Shown: piece after piece, positions 11,640 to 22,188 of the stretch
Layout: each line of letters opens with the position of its first letter
Numbering within the stretch: position 1 is the first letter of the stretch
Origin: Epiperipatus broadwayi
Taxonomy: Eukaryota; Onychophora; Udeonychophora; Euonychophora; Peripatidae
Direction of reading: 5' to 3'
Length of the DNA: 64,000 nt
Assembly (NCBI GenBank): GCA_028023455.1
Contig: JAQFVV010001022.1
Location: 64,001 to 128,000 of the forward strand
Position numbers and translations under genes: made by a program
The notes under the pieces: generated by a model
Seen by the model: the letters and a program-made list of their open reading frames with translations, nothing else
Told to the model about the DNA's origin: nothing
Database searches by the model: none

Positions 11640-12134
11640 TGCTAGGAAAGTCAGTTTCACTACACCTAAATTTGTTTTGGGATCCTTGGTTTTTTGTTTC
11701 ATAAATTGCCTGTTAATATTGTTGCTATTAACATTGTTTGTACTAGAGATCTGATAACTTTTATTTGTTTGTTGCTGTATAGTTGAGTCTTCATAAGAAG
11801 TTTGGGATAGTGTTTAGCTGTCAAATTCTAAATTTTTAGCTTTTGTTGTTGCCTGTGTCTTTTTTGTCACACTGAAAGGTTATAGGTAAAGGGATCAATT
11901 ATGTCAGCTGTCAAGAATGTTTTGGCTGAAATTTTATAGGAAGTTTGGGACAATGAATCCCCATCTAATTCTAAATTTTTAGCCTTCTGGCTCATTTCTA
12001 AATCAATTTTTTGGCCCTCCAAAAGACTGCATGTGAGAAGATCAGTAACTTCTTATGTAGCACTATCTACTTTTTTAAAATTTTAAGGCTTTTTCGTACA
12101 AATTTTTATTTTTACTGTAACTTTCAGGTTTGTT
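11640..12134 (-). other. degraded ORF1 spacer
   Basis: No long frame is present, but base composition and strand context suggest eroded ORF1 coding DNA between the 12135-12473 and 11011-11637 segments. I see no other feature. Confidence 0.35.
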
Positions 12135-12473
12135 TTAATTTAGAGTTTCATTGCTTTTGAGAAATTTACTTGTTTTAGGAATATTATTAATAGAATTTAC
12201 ATTGGGAAAAGATGATTTGGAGAGCAGCTGATCATTACTTTCATGGTTTTTAGTATTTTCAAGATCTAATTCTTCATTATTCATTATGATAGACCTGTCA
12301 ACTGTAAATGTTGTGTTATTAGCTTCAAAAAACATTGGATTAAAAATTGAGGATTTTGAGACACTTTTTATTAAAGTTTCTTGACTGGGGAGACTTTCCT
12401 GACTAAAAATATCTGTTTCAGACATATCATTAAAGATTTGAATGGTTTCTGGCATAGAACTTGCTTCAAGCAT
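12135..12473 (-). pseudogene. LINE ORF1, probable N-terminal fragment
   Basis: A 112-codon frame, Ser/Asn/Glu-rich with no hydrophobic core, starting MLEASSMPETIQIFNDMSET. Its low-complexity composition matches the disordered N-terminus of the ORF1 piece downstream. It lies about 220 bases inside the 5' monomers, where an ORF1 start would be expected. No domain is recognised. Confidence 0.4.
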
Positions 12474-12691
12474 AGCTATTTCATGTACAATGATGTAGTC
12501 ACCATTAGCTTTTGGATTTTAACATCCACAATGTTGTGCCTGTCTGAATAGGCATTTGCACTGCTCATTTTGAGCAGATTTAGAGATAAAATAAAAGATA
12601 AAAGCTTACCTTACAATTTTTTCAGCTTTCTATGAAGAGTTTCTTCAGAAAATTTCAAGTTTATTTATGATTTAATTGCCAATGATATGCT

Positions 12692-12851
12692 GATGTGATG
12701 TGATGTAGCTTCTTCTTAAACAAAGTCAAGAATCTCTCAGCAATTATACCAAGAAAAACTTGTTAGTGATGTAATATGATGTGATGTATTGTGGCTTCTC
12801 TTAAACGAAGTCAAGAATATCTCAGCAATTATGCCCAGATAAACCTGTTAG
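12692..12851 (-). repeat. two tandem monomers at the LINE 5' end
   Basis: Units 12692-12766 and 12767-12851 share 'tgatgtgatgta', 'cttaaac-aagtcaagaat', 'ctcagcaattat' and 'ctgttag/cttgttag'. They lie just upstream of ORF1 on the minus strand. Tandem 5' monomers are a known promoter architecture in some LINEs, such as mouse L1. A promoter role here is inference. Confidence 0.7.
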
Positions 12852-12870
12852 CCACTTTATTTTCCTTTTC

Positions 12871-13130
12871 CCATTCTAAATTTCCCCATATTCTGCTCCA
12901 TCCCATTTCCACAACATAATCTTTGTCAACTCTATAACCTTTATATCTAAATCCCCTTTATCTTTTCCCAAACCCAGCATAAAAACCAATAATTCACTTT
13001 CTGGTATAATCACTTTTTTTCATATTTACACTGTTAGCGCCATCTACCGGAACTCATATGTACATTTTTATTTGACAAGTTAACAAAATTCATATCATTG
13101 TATGTAAGTTTGTGGATACCACTTATTAAA
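12871..13130. other. less AT-rich unassigned segment
   Basis: C-rich on the plus strand, containing 'gcgccatctaccgg' near 13040. It may be the far 5' end of the LINE or another repeat. No coding frame is seen. Confidence 0.3.
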
Positions 13131-14198
13131 TAAAAAATCATTTTTATTCTCAAATTTATTACATAAGTTCAAATAATTTAAATCCATTTTCACAAACAAT
13201 TTTATATTCATCCTAAGTACACCATTCATTTAAAATTATTAAATGTTCAATTGCTTTCAGATCCATCCAAATATCAAAAAGTTCTTTTTTACATTTTTTA
13301 ACTACATCATTTAAAATTATTGATTTTAATTTATCCATATATCTTAAAACTAAATTTATACAATTGTTCAATTTTACATCGCAACAACTTGAGAATATAT
13401 GATAAACTTTACAATCCTTACAAAAATGAAGTTTTTTACACTGCTTTCATCAATCCTTAGCAATCCATCATTTCTTAACGTCACTTAATTTCATTATTTT
13501 TAAAAAAAATATAATACAAATAAAATGTCTGTTAATAAAAAGTATTATAATAACAGTAATTAACTATTATGTACAGTTTTTCAATCTGCAGAAGTACTTT
13601 CAGTTAATTCCTTAACCCTCCTCAACTGCTGTTAATTTCAAAACACATAACAAAAGCAAATGTCATCAACTCAAATCCCATGAACGCTGAATTTTAATAT
13701 TAGCAGCTTGTATATTAATTAAATTCGTTTTATTTCTATTGCCTCATTAATTTTTTTTTTATTATGGTTTCTCTCTTCATGAGAATCTTAACACTTTCAA
13801 TATGAAATTTAAATTTATATTTACATGACTATTCGTGATTCAAGAAAATTGAAGCAGTCATTAAATCATTATTATTTTTACTTTTCACATGATTGTACAA
13901 CAGTTCATGCTCCTTTAATCTTTTTTCAATACACCCTACACCCACAAAAAATTTGATACATATTACTACTTTTCTGCTTGAAAGGTATGGCATTTTTAGA
14001 ATTATTCACTAATTTATTAATGTTATTTGTAACACAAAATGAAACATTAAACATATCCTTACAAAATTCCACTTGAGCATTTGAAATATATGGAATAGAT
14101 ATCCATTTTTTATTATCAATCTTCAACTCCTTTAAATCATTATGCATGTTATCATATAAAGATGAATCAAGGTGCACTACTAAAAAAAGATTAAATGA
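13131..14198 (-). pseudogene. Penelope-like element 3' part (RT-endonuclease linker and GIY-YIG relic)
   Basis: The minus-strand frame covering 13926-14291 carries the signature segment between RT and endonuclease in Penelope-like elements: WISIPYISNAQVEF (the 'lPYi' block) followed by KQKSSNMYQIFCGC (the 'K..vVY.I.C.CG' block that leads into GIY-YIG). Below 13926 the frame continues in broken form with CIEKRLKEHELL, resembling the 'R..EH' part of the endonuclease. Degraded 3' sequence then runs to about 13130. The frame's first 30 or so codons (14200-14291) are antisense to the inverted copy described next. The element is truncated and dead. Confidence 0.7.
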
Positions 14199-14545
14199 CT
14201 GCTTCAGTTTTCTTGGATCATGAAAGGACATGTAAATATAAATTTGTTTCACAATGAAAGTGTTAAGATTCTTCATAAAGAGAGAAACCATAATAAAAGA
14301 AAAATTAAGGAGGCAATTTTAATAAATAGAAATAGAATGAATATAATTAATAGACAAGCTGCTAATATTAAAATTTGGGATTCCTGGGATTTGAATTGAT
14401 GATATTTGCTTCCCATTATGTTTTTTGAATTTAATGGCAATTGAAGAGAGTTAAAGAATTAACTGAAAATACTTCTGCAGATTGAAAGATTATATATAAT
14501 AGTTAATTATCATTATATTTATTATTTTTATTGTAATTACAATAG
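13495..14545. repeat. inverted repeat made by two Penelope 3' ends
   Basis: The arm at about 13495-13860 is the reverse complement of about 14200-14545. Matching landmarks: 'gagaatcttaacactttcaa' versus 'gaaagtgttaagattcttca'; 'ttaatattagcagcttg' versus 'caagctgctaatattaa'; 'atctgcagaagtacttt' versus 'aaatacttctgcagat'. The arms are diverged but collinear for over 300 bases. The right arm reads on the plus strand as a 5'-truncated Penelope endonuclease end. Confidence 0.85.
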
Positions 14546-17500
14546 TTTTTAATTAATGGACATTTTACTTGTGTATATATTTATAGTTAGGAAAGAATCA
14601 TTTGTGAAAATCTCATTTGTAAATGTATTTTATAAAACTGAAATAAATCATAGCAATATTTCTACTTCACCAAGGTCTGTAGGTTTTTATTTCACTGAAG
14701 AATTAACAATATTTTTATTTTTAGTAAAATGACATTAATGCTTTAGTGGATGTCTTTGTGCATAAGTTTGTTTAATTATTAATGAAATTTTAAACGATTA
14801 GAATGGAAGAAAATCCAATAAAATGATATACATTTTATTTACTTCTGTAAGAATGAAAACTGCCAAAATGTAAATATAGTAGTTTAAGAGATTACTTCAA
14901 TTCTAAAAATTGAAAGCTATCTTAATAATATTAAAAATGTAATACATATATATTAAGTTTAGAATCTTATCCCTAGTCACATAAAGATGGTGGTACCATA
15001 AACTTATTACATAAAAACTAAGGAAATATTTTGTAAACTGAATGTAATGTTTTATAACAAAAAAGTAATACATGATCCTAACTTATGATATGCTGAAGTA
15101 ATTTTGGATTAAAACTTATATTATTTTCCAAGAAACTATATAAGATGTGAGACAAATACTCTGATAATAACTTCCTTAATATTTAAATAGTCTATTGCTA
15201 AATATTGTTCCCTAATTGAAGAAGAAATAATCACATCAAAATCTTAGGTGTCTAATTAAATATAACTACAAAATATTATATTAGCATCCTTCTTTATAGT
15301 GGCTATCCATCTTTTTACTTATTCCTCTACAATTAATGATAATAATCAAATCAAATTCTATTTCCGAATCATCAATAAAAAAAACTCTTCTGACAAATTT
15401 TCTTCTTCACATCCAATAAAAAAATTATCTGGATTTCATCTTTCCAGATATTCACAAAAATTAATGACTACAATATACTATTTGCTTCCAAATTTAACAT
15501 CTTCTATCTTACATAGTTATAATCAAATCTAAACTATGAATGGCATGCTTAATGAGTGTACAATTTATTCACAAATGGCAAAATTGAAAGCCATCTCCTG
15601 GTTGGAATCTTTACAGATTCCTCTACAATGACTATGAATAGATAACTGTCTGAAATTAATAATACGTTAAAAAAACAGAAGTAGAATTTATATTTTTTAG
15701 TTTTAAGGTAAACATTATTAAACGTAGAACACCTGTTACAATATTAAGAGCGATAAATATAGCATTTTTCTCTTCTTTTTTTTTGTCTACGTACGTATAA
15801 CATATATATATATATCAATGATAAATGAGGAAAAAAGTTTTCTACAAACATATGGTTTTTGTATATATATATATATTTATAATGACATAACGCTTTTTGG
15901 GGGGGAGGATTGATATACACATATATAATATTAATGAATACATTATGTAGTCATTTTATGTTGAAGGACTCATTTAAAAAACTTGTCATTCAGTTCTATA
16001 CAATATGGAAATGAAAAGCTGAGAGCAAGAAAATTATTGCTGGAAGGGGGCTTTCAAAGTTGTTACCCTATCTTTTTTATATGCAGCACATCTGCAAACA
16101 AAAATTGAGGGGAAAAAATCTATGCATATATTTATTCTAAGATCACTCCACCTATTTTTCTCCTATAAATTCTCACTCACTCATCAATACATTCTCTCTT
16201 TTTTATTAGCCAAAAGCATTAATTCGTTTTTTTTAACAAAAACTTATAATTTCATTGGTTAAAAAAGTAGAAAAAAGTTTAATCAGATCTTTTGAATATG
16301 CATAATAGTCACAGTTTTTAAATTGAAAAAGACTAGAGAATGAACGTTGATTAGTATCAAACTGTACAATTCTTAAAATATACAACTATCTTAGCCTCTT
16401 CTTGAGATACCAGCTGCTCGTTCTCAAAACATTGAAAACACACACACACACATTATATTTCATGTAAAATTAAAAAAGTAGTAAATAATCGGTGAAACAT
16501 TTGTTAAAGCTACATTTGTGAAAAGAAAATAATTAAAAAGTTACTATCTAAACCAATATATTGTAAAAACGTACCATTACACACATATCCAAAAAATCGG
16601 AATTAGAAAAGAATTCACAAAAAAAAAAAAGAAGAAAGAAGCAAGAGTTTATTATTTAATAAATGTCAACTACTAAAAAAAATCAATATTTTTTCACTAT
16701 TAGTTTACTTATATATAAAACTATGGGTGAAGAAATATTTTATTAATGCAGAAAAGCAATTACTAATCTGATCATTAAATTAAAAATTTGCAGAAATGAT
16801 TGGTTGTTATTTACATGGAAGAAACTGATAAAAAACTAAGATTTTATTATGCCACCCACATTAGAAATAGTAATAATCTATTTACTCCAGTGCTAACTAG
16901 TATAAGCTTGAATGAACAATGGATACATTCAAATTTACAAATTAGATTCTGACTATTGATCTTCATCAATGAAGAGCATTGAAGTTATACTTATAACATC
17001 GTGAAATCACTTGAGATTCAAGTGTTGTGAGGCTTTAGTTTAAGTGCACACCAGAGATCTGCAATAATGACTTAAATATAAAGCAATTTTAGTATATTAA
17101 ACCAAACCAACCCTTTAGATTATACTCACATGATTACTGTACATATAATCTGACAAAATAGGAATTTATACAACATTACAATTACAATACTAGTCAAAAA
17201 ACAAAGTTTCTATTTTGTTTATACTTACTAGTACCGCATTAGGTAGCATTTAATTTTTATATAATGTGACAATATGTGAATTAATAACAAACTTAATCTC
17301 TGCATTTATAATGTTTGATAAGATATGTAAAGGTGAAAAAGGATAAAAATTGTCTTTTCTTTCCACAATATGTGAAGTTTGCATGGATAAAATATTTAAA
17401 GATGTTTGTGTGTTCAAAAAATTTTCACGATTATATATATACATACAAGCATCTCTATCCAGGAAAAGAAACTATCGTATTTCTTTTCTACACTCTCCCA

Positions 17501-20280
17501 ACTGCTTTCTTTGTTGTCACAATTAAAACACAAGAAATTTATGTAGTCTCTTTTTAACTATTTCTAAAATGTCTTTCTAATAACTGCTATTTCATTTGTT
17601 TATATTTGTTTATTATAGAAATTCAAAGTATTTCCAAATTCTAATAATTACATTTCAAAGCATGGTCAGTGATTGAAGTAAATCCTACTAGGCTTCATTT
17701 CCATGAAACATTTTAAAAACTCTAGTCACTGTAGAGATTAATTTCTCTCTTTATAAGAATGCTTTTTATAGTTCTATCAAGAGATCTCCCATTCTTTTAA
17801 TTTTTTTCATATTCTTATCAAATGTTCTAGATATACATATAATTACACAAATTATTCTAAAGAATAATTTTCAATTCTTGTTTTCTAATAGATATAAATA
17901 TCAAAAGCAAAGTTTTTAGTTTCTCAAATTTGATATAAAATGTTTTATTATTAATTGCATGGATATTTTTCTTAATTTTTTAAAAACAAGTTACATTATT
18001 TCATCATTCTTTTTTTTAATGATTGAAATCTCAAAGTAAAATATAATTTGTGCCTTTTTCTCCACTTAATAATAGTAATCTAATTGTAAATACATTTTGT
18101 TCATAGTAAATATATTAAAATAATAAGTAGAAATATATTTATTATCAATAAAATTAAGGAGTAAAAAATAATCAAAACAATAAGTAACAACTTCTTATTA
18201 CAGTAAAAACATTAATAATAATTATGTTAATAGTTTAATTTTTTTATACAAATTTATTACATTTTTAATATTTCTGAACAATTTCAAGTATCTAATATAA
18301 TCTCCACTTCGGTTAAATTTAAAAAACAACTTTTCTGCAACAAAACATTATATATTTTTGAAAGGTTTAAACACATTTATTTATGTTAAGATCAGTAATT
18401 TAAGTACATAGTTTAAGGTAAAAGCAAGAATGCCAGATTTTTGAAGATTTGTAAACTGATACCCACTTGAAAAAAAATCATTTAGATCAATAAAATCAAT
18501 GAATGATTAATTATGTGAAAGATCAAGTGAAATTCAGCATTAGAATTAACAGAATGAGATTCAATTTGATCTGTTATTAATTACTCATTGACACACAGCA
18601 GTCAATTGAACAAAACTGCTGTATGCTGCCTAGCACTTTGGTATTTAAATTATTCTCTTGACCTTTTGACCATTTGATTATTTCTACTGAAAATGTTCAT
18701 AAATTATGGTAATATTTTTGAAATTTGTAAAATTAAATTTATCAGCACTAATGTTTATTATTTTTTCTTTATTTTTTTAAATAATATTTTTAAAATATCA
18801 AAAATATTGATGCCTATTAGAATTCATATCTAATTTTGAAAAAAATTAACAAATTTTATTATAAAATTGTAAAAAAATCATTAAATTATTATATAGCAAT
18901 TCTAAATACAAAATGCAAGAAATTGATTATTGATAATAAATACTTGATAATATAAAATGATGGTATTAGTAATTAAATATTTAAAAACTCATTAATATAT
19001 ATATATAGTAAGTTCTATGTGCAAAGATAGGTAGAGTGACTAGGCAAAATATTACTACAACTGAATACATTAATCACTGCCACTAATAACTCATCATTCC
19101 TTTCATTCCTTAATGAAATTTATTATGTCTTAGAATTAAAATTATATCATAAATTATAATATCTTTTTACATTATTAAGTTGCATAAATATTTAAGATAC
19201 ATAACTAAATTTCACATAACTGAAATACAACAACTTGTTTATTTACATATTCAAATTTACAAAAATAAAGGCAACATTATGCAGTGACTAACACATATCT
19301 TGCTACAAAAACAGAATTAAAGTTCATCTGTATTAATCTTTTTTTTTCAGATCGCAACTAGATTTAGTATTAATCCTTCAGATAGACAACCGATAGCCAA
19401 CTGAATTAGCTATCTTATTAAGTCAATAAATGAGTATTGAATTACTATACTGCTGAAGAATAAAAATAAGCAGATTGATATGAATTGGGCAAATAAATAT
19501 TGATGCACTACCTATAACAAATAAAGAATATGATTGTAATGTAATATAGTGGGCATATGTTGTGGGAGCTAAATCCATGGCTTATCTTTAATATTCTTTT
19601 ATCTATAATTTTTTCCAAGAATATACAATAATTTAACAAAAAAAAAAATTACAAGTTATTTGCTTTTAAAAAAAATTAAATCAAAAGACATTAGATGCTG
19701 AGGAAATAGCAAGATAATTAATTAGAAGTCAAATTAATAATATTGATATGATTTAACAACAATTAAAACATACTGAAGAATATAAAATTATTTTTATATA
19801 TTGATGTAAGTATAATATGAATATAATGTCTCATGATGTAATAATACACATGATTTCCATGATACTAATTTAGATTTGAATCCTAACTAAGGACAATTAA
19901 AAAAAAAATTTAATATTGTGATTCACTTATCATTCAATCTATATGTATTAAAGAGTGTTAAAAAGGTTCATTTTTATGTTTCATTTAAATATGCTTTTTT
20001 TTAAAAAAAAATCTATTTCTGAAAAGCACTAATAAATCAAATTTTTATTGGAAGACTAAAATTAAATTGCTATATATAATGTTTGAACAATAAGTTAATT
20101 CTATGCTAAGATACAAATATTAAATCATTTCTTCTCAGTATGATAAGAAAAAAAAATGTTTATGCCACTCTTCAATAAACACATGATGAAAAAAACTTTT
20201 TATTTGAATTACTTTAGCTAAAATAAAATTTAAAAAAAAAAAAGCATAATTTTTTTATAAATTACAAGTTTAATGAGTGG
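14546..20280. other. AT-rich non-coding DNA with microsatellites
   Basis: No gene was supported in about 5.7 kb. I note (TA)n runs near 15800-15814 and 15863-15875, a G8 run near 15899-15906, an (AC)n run at about 16438-16452 and an A-tract near 16618-16630. Frames at 15299-15532, 17250-17444 and 17315-17557 lack motifs and overlap on opposite strands. Confidence 0.6.
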
Positions 20281-20285
20281 TTTCT

Positions 20286-20331
20286 AAACATTATAAATTA
20301 TCACACTCTAGTGTGATAATTTATAATGTTT
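20286..20331. repeat. 46-bp near-perfect palindrome
   Basis: Arms 20286-20307 and 20310-20331 are exact reverse complements (22 bp each) around a 2-base centre. It would form a strong hairpin or cruciform. It sits at the 3' edge of a minus-strand Penelope relic. Confidence 0.95.
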
Positions 20332-21250
20332 GCCATTGTAATGTGAGAAGCTTCTTTAAATTTTTTTCTCTGTGATTTTCCTCTTTGTTCAATATTTTTT
20401 ATTTTTTCCAATTTAAAATAAGTTCATTGGTACATATAGATTTGCTATTTTAGATGAATCTTTTTTCCATTTCTAATAATTAATTTGCTTTTTTTAAATG
20501 CTTTTCAATGGGCTGACTGGTTTCACCAATTTACAACCATTTGCATTTGTGCCATATTTTTTAGTCACAATTTTTGTTTTTCCATTTCAAATTTAGGTTT
20601 TTTACAGAAGTTATAATTCCTCAGAGTAGCTATGCATCAATATACCATAGTTCCCATAATTGGTTTTTTCTTAGTTATCTATTCAAGGTTTTGTTAATGA
20701 CATCTGATGAATAGCCATTCTTCATAAGAGGTTGTTCTCTATAAATCCTTTTGTCAAATCACTGATTTTTCAACAAACACCTTTTTCCATAATAAAATTC
20801 CATGGTTTATGTTTCTATCATGATTGGATAAGTATTTTCCTGTATGGGAGAGCTTTCTGTAAACTGTAGTTTTGACTTTCACATAAGGGATTCTTGTCAC
20901 AAGAACTTTCTAAGAATGCCAATTTTTGTTCTTCCTCTAATTATATTGGTGAAATTAATTGAATGAGATATGCCATTGATACATGACCATATGAAAATTA
21001 TATTATCAACATAGTAAAGCTAGATATTGGGTGAAAATGGAGTAATATTTATCACTGTAGTTTCAAATTCTTCCATGTAAATACTGATAATCAGGAATGA
21101 CAGTAATGAATCCATAATCATCTCTTGATTTTATTGGAAGAATTCTAAAACATTGAGAAGAAATCTTCAAAAGGTAAAATTCTAAAACTAACAATATGTC
21201 TTAATGGAATGTGATTCTTATGGATTATATATAGACTGCAGATATAAGAA
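20332..21250 (-). pseudogene. Penelope-like reverse transcriptase relic, minus strand
   Basis: No long frame survives, but the minus-strand translation in shifting frames shows the Penelope RT order. Near 21015 there is a YVDN...FIW block, where the family's YxDD has lost its second Asp. Next comes an ILRKFL segment, then IPYVKVKTTVYRKLSHTGKY near 20880 (the 'vk.tvYRKpt.T..YL' block of the RT thumb) and a NHG segment. A 'GYSSDVINK' helix follows near 20710. Toward 20340 it decays beyond recognition. Stops and frameshifts are numerous. Confidence 0.7.
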
Positions 21251-21835
21251 ATTTTGCTAAAGTATGACAATAATTTACTTCTTTTTCTGAATCAATTGAA
21301 TATTTGCACGGTTTTCATATTACTTGCAATTTTGTTTTTTATAGCTGGTATAGGATATTTTACCAATTTTTTGAATTGGCTTGCAGTGAGAAGCCTTCTA
21401 ATTTTATTATTGCAACCAGAAGTATTCATTACAAATGTAGCATTGCATTGGTCAGTAGGGAGAAAAATGTATGTTTCATAAAATAAAAGTTTTATTTACA
21501 CAGTGTATGATTAATGCTAAAAAATGGTCATTCACAAATGATTATAATAGATCATTTTTTATAGCTGTTTAATGACATCAGTATTTTTAATTTAGAATAA
21601 AATGCTATATTCAAAGCATACTTTTAAAATATCAAAGATGAATGAAATAATAAATAAGGCTTAAAAACATATAATAATAAATAAGGCTTTCCACATGAAA
21701 ATTTAATTCAATACTTTGAGGCCAAAATTAAGACTTACATTCAGAAAAATATTCTATTTTTTCAATATATCTTCATAGTAGAAAAATGAGTACCATCTCA
21801 TTTATCAACTTTTTGAAAATCTAAAAAACTTTTAC

Positions 21836-21965
21836 AATAACCCATCTAATACATAAGGTATATGAGCACAGACTTTCACACGAACCACCACTCTCCACTC
21901 TATCTCATAACACCAATACACTTAAATACATCTGTGTCAAAAAGATAAATAAATAACCCATCTAA
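21836..21965 (+). mobile_element. short retroposed insertion flanked by a 14-bp direct repeat
   Basis: The 14-mer 'aataacccatctaa' occurs at 21836-21849 and again at 21952-21965. The ~100-base insert between them ends in an A-rich stretch ('aaaaagataaata'). A long target duplication with an A-rich 3' end is the signature of LINE-mediated retroposition. The insert has no recognisable tRNA boxes, so its class is unknown. Confidence 0.5.
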
Positions 21966-22080
21966 CATATTTTTAACAAATCTATTCAGCACAGCTAAAT
22001 ATGATATTAAACTAATGGCTTTAAATTACAAATTATTGCATTAGAAATTTTGTTTAAATAAATGATAAATGGTAAAAAAA

Positions 22081-22188
22081 AAACCCCATCCCATCTATTG
22101 ATATATATATATATATATTTGTGATATGAATCCTAAACCCCATCCCATCTATTGATATATATATATATATATTTGTGATATGAATCCT
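22081..22188. repeat. two identical 54-bp tandem units
   Basis: Units 22081-22134 and 22135-22188 appear identical, including an internal (TA)n run. The identity suggests a recent slippage or duplication event, or an assembly artefact. Confidence 0.95.

Larger units (their letters stand above)
8461..12870 (-). mobile_element. decayed non-LTR retrotransposon (LINE), minus strand
   Basis: Read on the minus strand, the order is: 5' tandem monomers (12851 to 12692), ORF1 pieces (12473 to 10023) with a CCHC zinc knuckle, ORF2 beginning at 9995 with an APE-type endonuclease, then an unrecognised stretch to about 8505. This is the order expected of a two-ORF LINE. No reverse-transcriptase core (an F/YxDD block) is visible downstream of the endonuclease, so the element is truncated or internally deleted. 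Stops, frameshifts and two tandem duplications show that it is dead. The exact left boundary is uncertain because no poly(A) or target duplication could be placed with confidence. I cannot assign the clade without the RT. Confidence 0.75.

Noticed and set aside
21254-21486. Two overlapping 60-75-codon plus frames with hydrophobic segments
   Set aside because: AT-biased composition (Leu/Ile/Phe from T-rich DNA), overlapping in different frames, beside a Penelope RT relic on the other strand. No motif or splice support.
22081-22188. Repeat-spacer pattern considered as a CRISPR array (also 33188-33320)
   Set aside because: Only two direct tandem units with no unique spacers, in a eukaryotic context with TA microsatellites inside the units.
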